Positions 52,766 through 64,000 of a stretch of 64,000 nt of DNA are shown one piece after another. Every line of letters begins with the position of its first letter. Position 1 is the stretch's first letter. Both the position numbers and the translations under genes were made by a program. The notes under the pieces are model-generated. The model was not told where the DNA came from. It saw only the letters and a program-made list of their open reading frames with translations, and did no database searches. The DNA is from Neocallimastix lanati (nom. inval.) (Eukaryota; Neocallimastigomycota; Neocallimastigomycetes; Neocallimastigales; Neocallimastigaceae): contig JACVTC010000037.1 of assembly GCA_016946835.1 (NCBI GenBank), positions 130,001 through 194,000 of the forward strand, read 5' to 3'.

Positions 52766-55700
52766 TCATTCACTATTTTTATATATTAAAATATTTTGAT
52801 TTTCATTATTACTACTATTACTATGATTATCTTTTTCATTCATTTGATTATTAGAATATATTTTATCTGATATACTTGAGCTTGTTTTGATGATCTCAAC
52901 TCTTTCATTTTTTAATCTTTCCATTTCTAGTTTATCCTTTTCTTTTTCTATTTCTTTTTCTTGTTTTTCTCTTTCTAATCTGTCTCTTTCTTGTCCATCT
53001 TTTTCAAGCTTTTCTTTTTCTAATATTTCCTTTTCTAATTTTTCTTTTTCTAATCTTTCTTCTTCTAATTTTTCTTTTTTCAATTGTTCTAATAGTTCCT
53101 TTTCTCGTCTTTCTTTTTCCAATCTTGCTTTTTCTAATCTTTCTTCTTCTAATTTTTCTTTTTTCAATTGTTCCAACAATTCCTTTTCTCGTTTTTCTTT
53201 TTCTAACCTTTTTTTTTCAAGTTTTTCCTTTTCTAATTTTTCTTTTTCTTGTCTTTTCGTTTCTAATATTTCCTTTTCTAATCTTTCTTTTTCTAATTTT
53301 TCTTTTTCTTGTTTTTTCTTTTCTAACATTTCCTTTTCTAATCTTTCTTTTTCTGATCTTTCTTTTTTAAGTTTTTCCTTTTCCAGTCTTTCTTTTTCCA
53401 AACTTTCCTTGTCCATTCTTTCTTTCTTTATTCTTTCTTTTTCAAGTTTTTCTTTTTCAAGTTTTTCTTTTTCTAATCTTTCCTTCTTTATTCTTTCTTT
53501 TTCAAGTTTTTCTTTTTCTATCCTTTCTTTTTCTAATCTTTCTTCCTCTAATTTTTCTTTTTTCAGTTGCTCTAATAGTTCTTTTTCTCGTTTTTCTTTC
53601 TCTATTCTTTCTTTTTCTAATCTTTCTTCCTCTAATTTTTCTTTTTTCAATTGTTCCAATAATTCCTTTTCTCGCTTTTCTTTTTCTAACCTTTCTTTTT
53701 CAAGTTTTTCTTTTTCTAATCTTTCCTTTTCAAGTTTTTCCTTGTCCATTTTTTCTTTCTCTGATCTTTCTTTTTCAAGTTTTTCTTTTTCTAATTTTTC
53801 CTTTTCTTGCCTTTTCTTTTCTAACATTTCCTTTTCTAATCTTTCTTTTTCTAATCTTTCTTTTTCTTGTTTTTTCTTTTCTAACATTTCCTTTTCTAAT
53901 CTTTCTTTTTCTAATCTTTCTTTTTCTTGTTTTTTCTTTTCTAACATTTCCTTTTCTAATCTTTCTTTTTCTGATCTTTCCTTTTCAAGTTTTTCCTTGT
54001 CCAATTTTTCTTTTTCTAATCTTTCTTTTTCTATCCTTTTCTTTTCTATCCTTTTCTTTTCTATCTTTTCTTTTTCTATCCTTTCTTTTTCTAATCTTTC
54101 TTCCTCTAATTTTTCTTTTTTCAGTTGCTCTAATAGTTCTTTTTCTCGTTTTTCTTTCTCTATTTTTTCTTTTTCTAATCTTTCTTCTTCTAATTTTTCT
54201 TTTTTCAATTGTTCCAATAATTCCTTTTCTCGCTTTTCTTTTTCTAACCTTTCTTTTTCAAGTTTTTCTTTTTCTAATCTTTCCTTTTCAAGTTTCTCCT
54301 TGTCCAATTTTTCTTTCTCTAATTTTTCTTTTTCAAGGTTTTCTTTTTCTAATCTTTCTTTTTCTATCCTTTTCTTTTCTATCTTTTCTTTTTCTGATCT
54401 TTCTCTTTCAAGTTTTTCTTTCTCCAATCTTTCTTTTTCTGATCTTTCCTTTTCATGTTTTTTCTGCTCTATTCTTTCCTTTTCTAATCTTTCTTTCTCT
54501 AATTTTTCTTTTTCTAATTTTTCTTTATCTAATTTTTCTTTTTCTAATTTTTCTTTATCTAATTTTTCTTTTTCTAATTTTTCTTTATCTAATCTTTCCT
54601 TTTCTATCCTTTTCTTTTCTGTCTTTTCTTTTTCTAATCTTTCTTCCTCTAATTTTTCTTTTTTCAGTTGCTCTAATAGTTCTTTTTCTCGTTTTTCTTT
54701 CTTTATTCTTTCTTTTTCTAATCTTTCTTCTTCTAATTTTTCTTTTTTCAATTGTTCCAATAATTCCTTTTCTCGCTTTTCTTTTTCTAACCTTTCTTTT
54801 TCAAGTTTTTCTTTTTCTAATCTTTCCTTTTCAAGTTTCTCCTTGTCCAATTTTTCTTTCTCTAATTTTTCTTTTTCAAGGTTTTCTTTTTCTAATCTTT
54901 CTTTTTCTATCCTTTTCTTTTCTATCTTTTCTTTTTCGGATCTTTCTCTTTCAAGTTTTTCTTTCTCCAATCTTTCTTTTTCTGATCTTTCCTTTTCATG
55001 TTTTTTCTGCTCCATTCTTTCCTTTTCTAATTTTTCTTTCTCTAATTTTTCTTTTTCTAATTTTTCTTTTTCTAATTTTTCTTTATCTAATTTTTCTTTT
55101 TCTAATTTTTCTTTTTCTAATTTTTCTTTATCTAATTTTTCTTTATCTAATCTTTCCTTTTCTATCCTTTTCTTTTCTGTCTTTTCTTTTTCTAATCTTT
55201 TTTCCTCTAATTTTTCTTTTTTCAGTTGCTCTAATAGTTCTTTTTCTCGTTTTTCTTTCTTTATTCTTTCTTTTTCTAATCTTTCTTCTTCTAATTTTTC
55301 TTTTTTCAATTGTTCCAATAATTCCTTTTCTCGCTTTTCTTTTTCTAACCTTTCTTTTTCAAGTTTTTCTTTATCTAATCTTTCCTTTTCAAGTTTCTCC
55401 TTGTCCAATTTCTCTTTCTCTAATCTTTCTTTTTCATGGTTTTCTTTTTCTAATCTTTCTTTTTCTATCCTTTTCTTTTCTATCTTTTCTTTTTCGGATC
55501 TTTCTCTTTCAAGTTTTTCTTTCTCCAATCTTTCTTTTTCTGATCTTTCCTTTTCATGTTTTTCCTGCTCCATTCTTTCTTTTTCTAAATTTTCTTTATC
55601 TAATTTTTCTTTATCTAATTTTTCCTTTTCTATCATTTTCTTTGCTGTCTTTTCTTTTTCTGATCTTTCTTTTTCATGCTTTTCTTTGTCTAATCTTTCT

Positions 55701-58700
55701 TCCTCTAATTTTTCTTTTTTCAGTTGCTCTAATAGTTCTTTTTCTCGTTTTTCTTTCTCTATTCTTTCTTTTTCTAATCTTTCTTCTTCTAATTTTTCTT
55801 TTTTCAATTGTTCCAATAATTCCTTTTCTTGCTTTTCTTTTTCTAACCTTTCTTTTTCAAGTTTTTCTTGTTCTAATCTTTCTTTTTCTGATCTTTCCTT
55901 TTCAAGTTTTTCCTTGTCCAATTTTTCTTTTTCTAATCTTTCTTTTTCTATCCTTTTCTTTTCTATCTTTTCTTTTTCGGATCTTTCTCTTTCAAGTTTT
56001 TCTTTCTCCAATCTTTCTTTTTCTGATCTTTCCTTTTCATGTTTTTCCTGCTCCATTCTTTCTTTTTCTAATTTTTCTTTTTCTAATTTTTCTTTTTCTA
56101 AATTTTCTTTATCTAATTTTTCTTTATCTAATTTTTCCTTTTCTATCATTTTCTTTTCTGTCTTTTCTTTTTCTGATCTTTCTTTTTCATGCTTTTCTTT
56201 TTCTAATCTTTCTTCCTCTAATTTTTCTTTTTTCAGTTGCTCTAATAGTTCTTTTTCTCGTTTTTCTTTCTCTATTCTTTCTTTTTCTAATCTTTCTTCT
56301 TCTAATTTTTCTTTTTTCAATTGTTCCAATAATTCCTTTTCTCGCTTTTCTTTTTCTAACCTTTCTTTTTCAAGTTTTTCTTTTTTTAATTTTTCTTTTT
56401 CTAGTCTTTCCTTTTCTAACATTTCCTTTTCCAATCTTTCCTTTTCCAGTCTTTCCGTATCCAATCTTTCCTTATCCAATCTTTCCTTTTCCAATCTTTC
56501 TTTTTCAAGTTTTTCTTTTTCTATCCTTTCTTTTTCTAATTTTTCTTTTTCTAATCTTTCTTCCTCTAATTTTTCTTTTTTTGATTTTTCTAATAATTCC
56601 TTTTCTTGTTTTTCTTTTTCTAATTTTTCTTTTTTTAATTTTTCCTTTTCTAATATATCTTTTTCTAATCTTTCTTTCTCTAATCGTTCTTTTTCAAGTT
56701 TTTCTTTTTCTATCCTTTCTTTTTCCATCCTTTCTTTTTCTATCCTTTCCTTTTCTATCCTTTCTTTTTCCATCCTTTCTTTTTCTATCCTTTCTTTTTC
56801 CATCCTTTCTTTTTCTATCCTTTCCTTTTCTAATCTTTCTTCCTCTAATTTTTCTTTTTTCAATTGTTCTAATAATTCTTTTTCTCGTTTTTCTTTTTCT
56901 AATCTTTCTTTTTCTATCCTTTCTTTCTCTAATTTTTCTTTTTCTAATCTTTCCTTTTCTAATCTTTCCTTTTCCAATCTTTCTTTCTCTAATCTTTCTT
57001 TCTCTAATCTTTCTTTCTCTAATCTTTCTTTCTCTAATTTTTCCTTTTCCAATCTTTCTTTATCTAATCTTTCCTTTTCTAATCTTTCCTTTTCTAATCT
57101 TTCCTTTTCCAATCTTTCTTTTTCCATCCTTTCCTTTTCCATCTTTTCTTTATCCATTTTTTCTTTATCAATCTTTTCTTTATCCATCCTTTCTTTTTCT
57201 ATCCTTTCTTTTTCTAATTTTCCTTTCTCTAATTCTTCTCTTTCTAATTTTTCTTTTTCTAATTTTTCCTTTTCCAAATTTTTTTTCTCTAATTTTTCTT
57301 TCTCTAATTTTTCTTTCTCTAATTTTTCTTTCTCTAATTTTTCCTTTTCCGATCTTTCTTTTTCTAATCTTTCGTTCTCTAATCTTTCTTTCTCTAATCT
57401 TTCTTTCTCTAATCTTTCCTTTTCCAATCTTTCTTTCTCTAATCTTTCCTTTTCCAATCTTTCTTTTTCTATCCTTTCTTTTTCTAATTTTTCTTTTTCT
57501 AATCTTTCTTTTTCTAATCTTTCTTTTTCTAATCTTTCTTGTCTTAGATTTTCCTTTTCATCATTTCCTTCTTTAATCGTTAATGTTTGAATGGATGGAT
57601 GATCATACTGACTATCGAAACTCTTATTATAGTTATAATAAAGGTTGCTATAATTTACATCATATCTTGACAGATGATTATTATTTCCTGGCATCACTAG
57701 TTCTCTTGTTGACATGACTGTTGCTGGTACTGCAGTTAGGATTGAATTACTAGATTCATCCATTTCTCTTTTAAGTTCTCGCTCTCTTCTATAATTTTTT
57801 CTCATTTGACTAATATTGTTATTATTATTATTAATTTCGTGTTCTCTTACTGTGGAAGTTCGTGAATGATTTGAATTTGGATAGATACTGAGTTCAGTGG
57901 TGGATTTAGTATTTTCATTAATTGTTTTATCATCACTATTATTATTATTATTATTATTACCATTATCATATATACTTTGAATGGAATAACTATGTAGTGC
58001 TTTCTTAATTTCTTCGATTTCATTTTCTAATTGAATATGTCCTTCTTTTACAGTTTGAAGAGACTTATTTACTAGGGTTTGAACAACATCTTCAGATGGC
58101 AATTTTTCTAATTTATCTTGAAGTATTTCTAATTCTTGTTTATAGGTATTATTTGGAGGGAGGTCAAAATCCTTTTGAGTAACCTCTACGACTTCCAATT
58201 TCTTCTGCTTTTCCTTATTTTCATCTATGAAAGAGTTGATATAATTTAATTGTTCATTCATTTGATGAATATTATCGTTCATTTCTGATTTTAATTGGTT
58301 CATTGTCGTCATATAATTGGTATTATTGGCTTCACAGATTTCTTCTAAATTCTTTATTTTACTTTGAAGCGTGTTCTCTTGATCTTTATGATCTTGTCGT
58401 AGTTGCTTATACATCGATAAGATGGCTTGATTATCATTCTCCATTTTACTGGTCACTTCTTGATGTTCTTTCTTAGAAAGTTTTAAATCATTTATTTCCT
58501 TGAGTTTTTCCAGTGTTTCCTGAATATCTTCAGTTATTTTAGATTGATCGGTAATGGCTTTTTCATTTTCTGATATTACATTGTTATTCTGAGTTATCGT
58601 TTCTTTTATTTTTTCGAGTTCATCTCTTAATTCTTGAATAAGTGTATTATTTGAATCAGAAACGGTGTGACATTGATCATATTTCGAATTGAGTGTGGTA

Positions 58701-61308
58701 TAATTTTGTGAGACGGTTTCCACAAGATTACTATCAATTACTTCTAAGGAATTATTCATTTTATCGATCATTTGATTTATTTCTTTGATACTTGAGTTAT
58801 ACTGATTAGAGGATTTATCTACTTTATCTAAAATTTCTTGATAATCTTTTTGGGTTATGAAGGTTAATTTCGCTTGAGCTATCTCTTCTTCTAATTTTTG
58901 GAGTTGATTTGTGAAGGCATCATTATTATTTTTGATATCTCTTTCGGAAATCATTTTATTATCATCAATTCCCTTTTTAACTTCATTAATCTGATTACTT
59001 GTTGTCTTATTAATTTTATCTACATATCTTTCCATTTCTTTTCGATTTACACATTCTTTAAAGTCTTCCTTATAGGCTTCCAATATTTGATCAATTTGGA
59101 CATATTTAAATTTAATTTTATTTTCTAATTCAATTAACTGTTTTTTCTGTTCCTCATCCATGGCATCGAATTTTTCACAAATAGCTTGATATTGTTCTTT
59201 TAATTTACTTAACGTCGTATTCATCTCTTGACTAAGTTCTATATTACTTTTTTTACCGTTCATTTCAATATCTTGAATCATCTTATTCATATCTCGTGTA
59301 CTGGTTTCTTGTGCTTCCTCTTGACTACTTAATTTATTGAAGAGCTGAGCAATTTTATATTTAATATCCTCTAGTATGTTATCGTTCGCCGTTATACTTT
59401 TATTTATATTTTGTTCATATCTTTCTAATGTCTCATCAAGCTTATTGTCGTAATTCTCTTTAAATAAATTAATGTCTTGATTACATTTTTTCTCTAAATT
59501 TTGAATATTTTCATCTATTTTCATTTGATTCGCGGCACGTTCCTGTTCTTCTTTTTTTTGTGATTCTTCCATAAGATTTATCTTATCGAGAAGTTCTTTC
59601 ATCGTATGTTGAAGAGAGTTGTTGAATTTTGTTTCGAAATCAGAAATAAGTTTAGAACAATTTGCTGATTGCTTAGTTTGTTGTTTATTAATGGTATCTA
59701 CTTTTTCTTTCATAATATTCGAAAGTGATTGTTGTTTTTCATTTATTTCAGTAATTTGTTTTTGTTTACGTATTGAATTTTCATTTATTTTAGTAGTTAA
59801 TGATTCATTGGATTTTTCAATATATTCACGAAGTTGAGTTTCCTTATCTTTAATAGCTGTTGCTATTACACTTTGAGAGGCATTAATGGAGTCTTTTAGA
59901 GAATTAATATTCTGTATTTCTTTTTCTTCAACATTTTTAATTATATCCCATAAATTATTGAGACTTTTTTTAATTTCATCTGTATTCATTTTTGATTTTG
60001 ATTTTTCATTCTGAAGGGTTTCATTTAAACTACCGTATTTTAAAGTACAAAGCTTTTCATTATTTTTAATTGTACTGCTTAATTCTTCTTTTATAGTTTC
60101 AAATTGCTTTTCTACTGATGTATTGCTTTTTTTAAAATCTTGTTTTAAGTTCCTTATTTGATTTTCATAATCCCGTAGTAAATTTTCTAATCGTTTTTCA
60201 TTAGAAGTAAGCTGTGTTCGTAGAGTTTCTATCGTGCTTTCTTGTTCGGTGATTTTTGCATTAAATTTTCGAATATAATTTTCTAGTGTATTCATTGTAT
60301 TTTGCATGGTTTGAAGCTGATCATTATGCTCATTACGCCAGGTCATCTCTGAATTTTTCTGCTTTTCAGTATAGTTATAAAAAAGTTGAATGATTTTCGA
60401 TTCACCTTGTTCTATACGTTCTAATAGTTGACTTTTAATATCATTTGCAGCAACTGAATTTTCTATGCATTTATTATTGACGATTTCAACCGCTTTATTA
60501 TTATTGTAGCAGAGTTGTTGTAATTTATCCATTTTTATTAAAATATGAGATACCGGTATTTTTTCAATTAAAACATCTTCTTCTATCTTTTTTTTTCTTA
60601 TTTTATCTTTATTCCCAATACTTGGCTTATATTCTATGCTGTCATGATTATTAATGCTAATGCTATCTAAAATATTATTAGTTATATTACTATTACCGTC
60701 ATTAGTATAATTTGAAGAAAGTAAATTTTTTAAATTGTCATTGAAGATGCTATTATTACTATCAAAGTTACTATTAATACTTCTATTACTATTACTATTA
60801 CTATTATAGTTGTTATTAATATTTCTGTTAATGTTATTGTTACTGGACAAATTATCTGAAAAAAGTATAGGATTTAGTTTTAAATTTGTTTTTTCAGAAA
60901 GTATATCTTTTTGAAAAAGATTTAGACTATCATTGCTAAATTCATTTTTGTTCTTTTTTTAATATGTATACATATAAATATATATTATTTTGTATATATT
61001 AAAAAAAATAAAGAGAAATTATAAGGGTATAAAAATGTTTTATAATTAATATGATATTTTAAATATTAATATATATTTTATATATGATATATATATTATT
61101 ATTATTATTATATAATTATTAAATTATAATTATTATTATTTTTAAAAATTAATTCTAATATTATTATTACATTAAGGGTATTATTTAGCAATCTTGTATT
61201 ATTATTCGAATTTTTTAAGGTAATATTTTTTCTTGGACTATCCATAAAATATATATCATCCACTTCTAGTTCATTTTTTCTTTCTTTAATTTTTCTTTAT
61301 GATACACC

Positions 61309-61359
<51 letters not shown>

Positions 61360-61516
61360 TGATCATAATAATTTATAAATATTTCATATATTTATTTAAT
61401 ATATAAAATATATTATATATTAAATAATATATAATAATATATATATGATTTATATATTAGCATAATTAATATTTTATAAATGGATATATTATTTTTTAAT
61501 AATAGTATATATTAAT

Positions 61517-61555
<39 letters not shown>

Positions 61556-61669
61556 AAGAAAAATAAACCTTTCTTTATCTTCATCAGTTTGTTGTTTTAA
61601 GAGTTCACCGTATTTTTTGGCCTCTATAGCTTTTTTATTTTCCCTTTTTAGGACTGCATCCCAATCCAT
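52766..61669 (-). CDS. Giant coiled-coil / charged-helix protein, about 2,803 aa (3 exons)
   Basis: Exons 61669-61569, 61294-61171, 60952-52766, GT-AG with consistent phases; 8,412 nt. Exon 1 starts MDWDAVLKRENKKAIEAKKY and exon 2 gives NELEVDDIYFMDSPRKNITL. Exon 3 has no usable ATG at its beginning, and an in-frame TAA lies just before its acceptor. Without the upstream exons the frame would start at a TTG. Residues about 110-200 are Asn/Ser-rich. About 215-1040 is long predicted coiled coil with many Gln/Glu/Lys heptads. About 1040-1210 is Asn/Ser-rich with RELVMPGNNN. About 1211-2740 is Leu-Glu-Lys-Glu-Arg-type pentad repeats, then a short Ser/Asn-rich tail ending ILIYKNSE. No catalytic domain. 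The shape suggests a cytoskeletal, spindle-pole or structural scaffold protein, but the function is unknown. Confidence 0.82.
52960..57545 (-). repeat. 15-bp (pentapeptide) repeat domain with higher-order blocks
   Basis: About 4.6 kb coding for variants of Leu-Glu-Lys-Glu-Arg/Lys. A marker encoding LLEQLKKEKLEEERLEKE recurs at (plus-strand start of CAATTGTT) 53165, 53648, 54206, 54749, 55307, 55805, 56318 and 56861. This gives blocks of 483, 558, 543, 558, 498, 513 and 543 bp. Every block length is a multiple of 15 plus 3, i.e. whole pentads plus one extra residue supplied by the marker. Expansion and contraction by whole pentads and by whole blocks is evident. Confidence 0.93.
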
Positions 61670-62498
61670 TTTTTTTATTTATATTTTATATTTATTTTAT
61701 TATATTAATTTCTATTTGATTTTTGTATTATTATTTATATATATTAATTTTTTTTTATTTTTTATGTTTTTTATGTCTTTACTTTAATTATTAATATATT
61801 AAGAAGAGTAATATTATTATATATATATGTATATTTTATTTGTTTTTATTAATATATAATATATATATATTATTTCTTTTTTATATTTTGAATAAATTAT
61901 AAAAAATATTTAATTAAAAAAAAAAAAAGAGTTTTTTTCTTCACTTTCTTTTCATATTTTCATTTTTTAATTTCTGGTATTATTTTAAAATAATAAAAAT
62001 AACAAATAAAAATAACTAAAAAAAAATAATAGTAATAATAATAAAAACAAAAACAAAAAAACAATAATAAAAGCAAAACCTAAAAAAAAAAAAATTTAAA
62101 AATTATTAAAGAAATAAGAAATATTAAACAATTCATTTGTTTATTTTATACCTTAATTTATTTATGTCAAAAAAAAACTTAAAATATATTATAAATATTA
62201 TTATTATTTTTTTTTTTTATTTTATTTTTTTTAGAAAAAAAAAATGTTACACTAATCTTAAAAAAAAAAACATTTATAAATAAAAATTTAAAATTGAAAC
62301 AAAAAAAAAAAAAGTATATATATATATAAAGTAATAATTATAATTATTTATAATTATAAATGTTATTTAAAATTTTTTTTATTGAGACTAATCATATTTT
62401 GGTTACAGACACAACAACAAACAAAATTTTAAAATTGAATTATTTTATTTATTTATTTATTTACATCTATTAATCTATCTACATATAATATATATATT

Positions 62499-62535
<37 letters not shown>

Positions 62536-62910
62536 TATATTTTATTATTTAATTTTTTAAAAAAAAAAATAAAAATAAAAATATTATTCATAATTACAAT
62601 AATAATTAAAATATTTATAATTAGTTATTGTAATTTAAAGTAAAAAATTTTTATTTATAGCATTATAGCATTATCAATTGAATTTAATTATAGAGCTATA
62701 TATGTATTATTATATTTATATATATAAATAAAATGAAAAAAAAAAAAAAAAAAATTAAAATAATTGCAAAAAAAATACAATGATAAAAAAAAAATTTTTT
62801 AAAAAATTTTTATTATAAAATATTTGCAATAATTATAATAATAATAATAATAATAATAGTAGTAGTAGTAATAGTAGTAGTAGAAGTAGTTATAGTCATG
62901 AATTTTTGAA
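61670..62910. other. Spacer between the coiled-coil gene and the SNF2 gene
   Basis: Upstream region of the minus-strand coiled-coil gene and 3' flank of the minus-strand SNF2 gene. A/T-rich, with (AT)n near 62500-62530, an AAT/AGT run at 62836-62885 and a GTTACAGACACAACAACAAA patch near 62401. No gene recognised. Confidence 0.6.
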
Positions 62911-64000
62911 TTATTTAAATAAGAATCTTAAATCAGCTAAGCGTCTGCTTTCAATTTCTTCTTTAGTTAATTTTTTATTTCTATTAAAAGTTAAATTAAA
63001 CAGTGCTCTTTTCTTATTCTGTAGGTCAACAATATTTTCCTCAATAGTATTCTATATAAATATAAATATGTATATATATATATATATATCAATTATATTT
63101 ATTAAATATTATTAAGATTTTTTTTTTTAATTAGTTATTTATTATTTATTAGATCCTTAAAATTATTATTATTATTATTATTAATGTTATTGTTAAAAAC
63201 TTTTTATTATTATTATTATTACCTCCATAATATAATGATATACAAAAACTGGTTTATTTTGTCCTAATCTATGAACTCTATCAATAGCTTGATTCTAATT
63301 TAATATTATTATTAACAATAAATAAAGAATATGAATCAAAAAAAAAAAAAAAAAAAGATTTAATTAATACTCTATTGTATAATATATTAATAAATTTTAT
63401 AGTTTTATATGAACTGAATAATATATATTATTCATTATATTCTTACTTCAGCTGCTGGATTGAAATGAGGTTCAAATAAATAGACTCTAGAGGCTACTGT
63501 TAAGGTTAAACCAAGACCACCAGCTTTCAATGAAATTAACATCACTGAAATATTTGGATCATTTTTAAATTTTTGAATGGATTCATTACGTTTTATTCTT
63601 GACATTTGTCCATCCAATCTAACATATTCAATATTAGCTTTTTTAAGATGACACTAAATAAAAAATTATTTATTTTATTTTATTTATTAAATATATATAT
63701 ATTAATCGAAATTAATAAGATATTGAAGTATAAATATATATATATATATTTAAATATAAATATATTAATATATTTTATATTGAAAACTTACATCTAGTAA
63801 ATCAAATACTTTAGTCCATTGCGAGAAAACAATGCTTTTATCTTTCATTTTTTTATCTCTTAGTAAATCATTAATAAGACGATTTACTTTAACATTTACA
63901 CAATCGGTTTCTACTTCGTTAAAGAAAAATTCAGTAGAATTTGATTCAGTTTTGGGTATAACAACGACTTTATTTTTGTTTATATCCTTTTGACATTCAA
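62911..64000 (-). CDS. SNF2-family helicase, RAD5/RAD16-like, C-terminal part (cut by window edge)
   Basis: Exons within the window: 64000-63792 (continues beyond), 63653-63447, 63294-63223, 63051-62911, all GT-AG and in phase. Helicase C lobe: KSIVFSQWTKVFDLLD (motif IV), VRLDGQMSRIKRNESIQKF, SVMLISLKAGGLGLTLTVAS (motif V), RVYLFEPHFNPAAE, NQAIDRVHRLGQNKPVFVYH (motif VI with the Arg finger), then NTIEENIVDLQNKK and a stop after RRLADLRFLFK. The product begins with ECQKDI, which could be the end of a RING finger, as found between the helicase lobes of RAD5/RAD16/HLTF. Together these suggest an ATP-driven DNA translocase of the post-replication or nucleotide-excision repair type. The ATPase lobe and start are outside the window, so the exact subfamily is not settled. 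Confidence 0.88.

Noticed and set aside
55642-57576. Second long plus-strand frame (Phe/Leu/Ile-rich) in the same place
   Set aside because: A third-frame shadow of the same repeats; its hydrophobic runs are an artefact of the CTTTTTC-type repeat.
52887-57590. 1,567-codon plus-strand open frame rich in Ser/Phe/Leu/Asn
   Set aside because: It is the exact antisense of the pentad-repeat domain. The repeat lacks stops on that strand only because of its composition; there is no domain, start context or splice structure of its own.

Overview
The window is eukaryotic and extremely AT-rich, dense in homopolymer runs and (TAA)n arrays. The genes contain many short GT-AG introns, often with TACTAAC-like branch sites. 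A Cyc8/Ssn6 corepressor, ATG12, a fungal-type NAD(P)HX dehydratase and a secreted expansin-like protein with a C-terminal binding module together point to a fungus. The base composition plus the expansin suggest an anaerobic gut fungus (Neocallimastigomycota). That placement is inferred, not proven.

Layout. 41-4994 (-): a Cyc8-type TPR corepressor gene in 9 exons. 4995-12822: gene-poor DNA holding two decayed LINE fragments, a long (TAA)n array and a possible small inverted-repeat element. 12823-13623 (-): a compact ATG12 gene in 4 exons that no single open frame reveals. 14282-14410 (-): an orphan RAD50 C-terminal exon. 14971-22626: a LINE graveyard, with a 35-bp tandem array, a decayed reverse transcriptase, rearranged pieces, a nearly complete APE-type LINE (17131 to at least 21394, broken by one frameshift and one stop), and a 0.7-kb segment present in two near-identical copies. 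23798-24685 (-): intronless expansin-like gene between two perfect 103-bp direct repeats. 24933-39740: about 15 kb with no recognisable gene. 39745-40961 (+): another LINE relic with an A tail. 41620-44693 (+): ATP-dependent NAD(P)HX dehydratase in 10 exons. 45614-51804 (+): an intact Ty1/copia element with identical LTRs, inserted into a (TAA)n array. 52766-61669 (-): a 2,803-residue coiled-coil protein with about 1,500 residues of Lys/Glu/Arg/Leu pentad repeats. 62911-64000 (-): 3' part of a RAD5/RAD16-like SNF2 helicase, cut by the window edge.

The host genes (transcriptional repression, autophagy, nicotinamide repair, cell-wall loosening, chromatin/DNA repair) do not form one pathway or cluster. 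The coherent theme is retrotransposition: at least one LINE lineage left full, truncated and rearranged copies that share a 3' end signature, and it may have produced the expansin locus as a chimeric retrocopy. The copia insertion is very recent.
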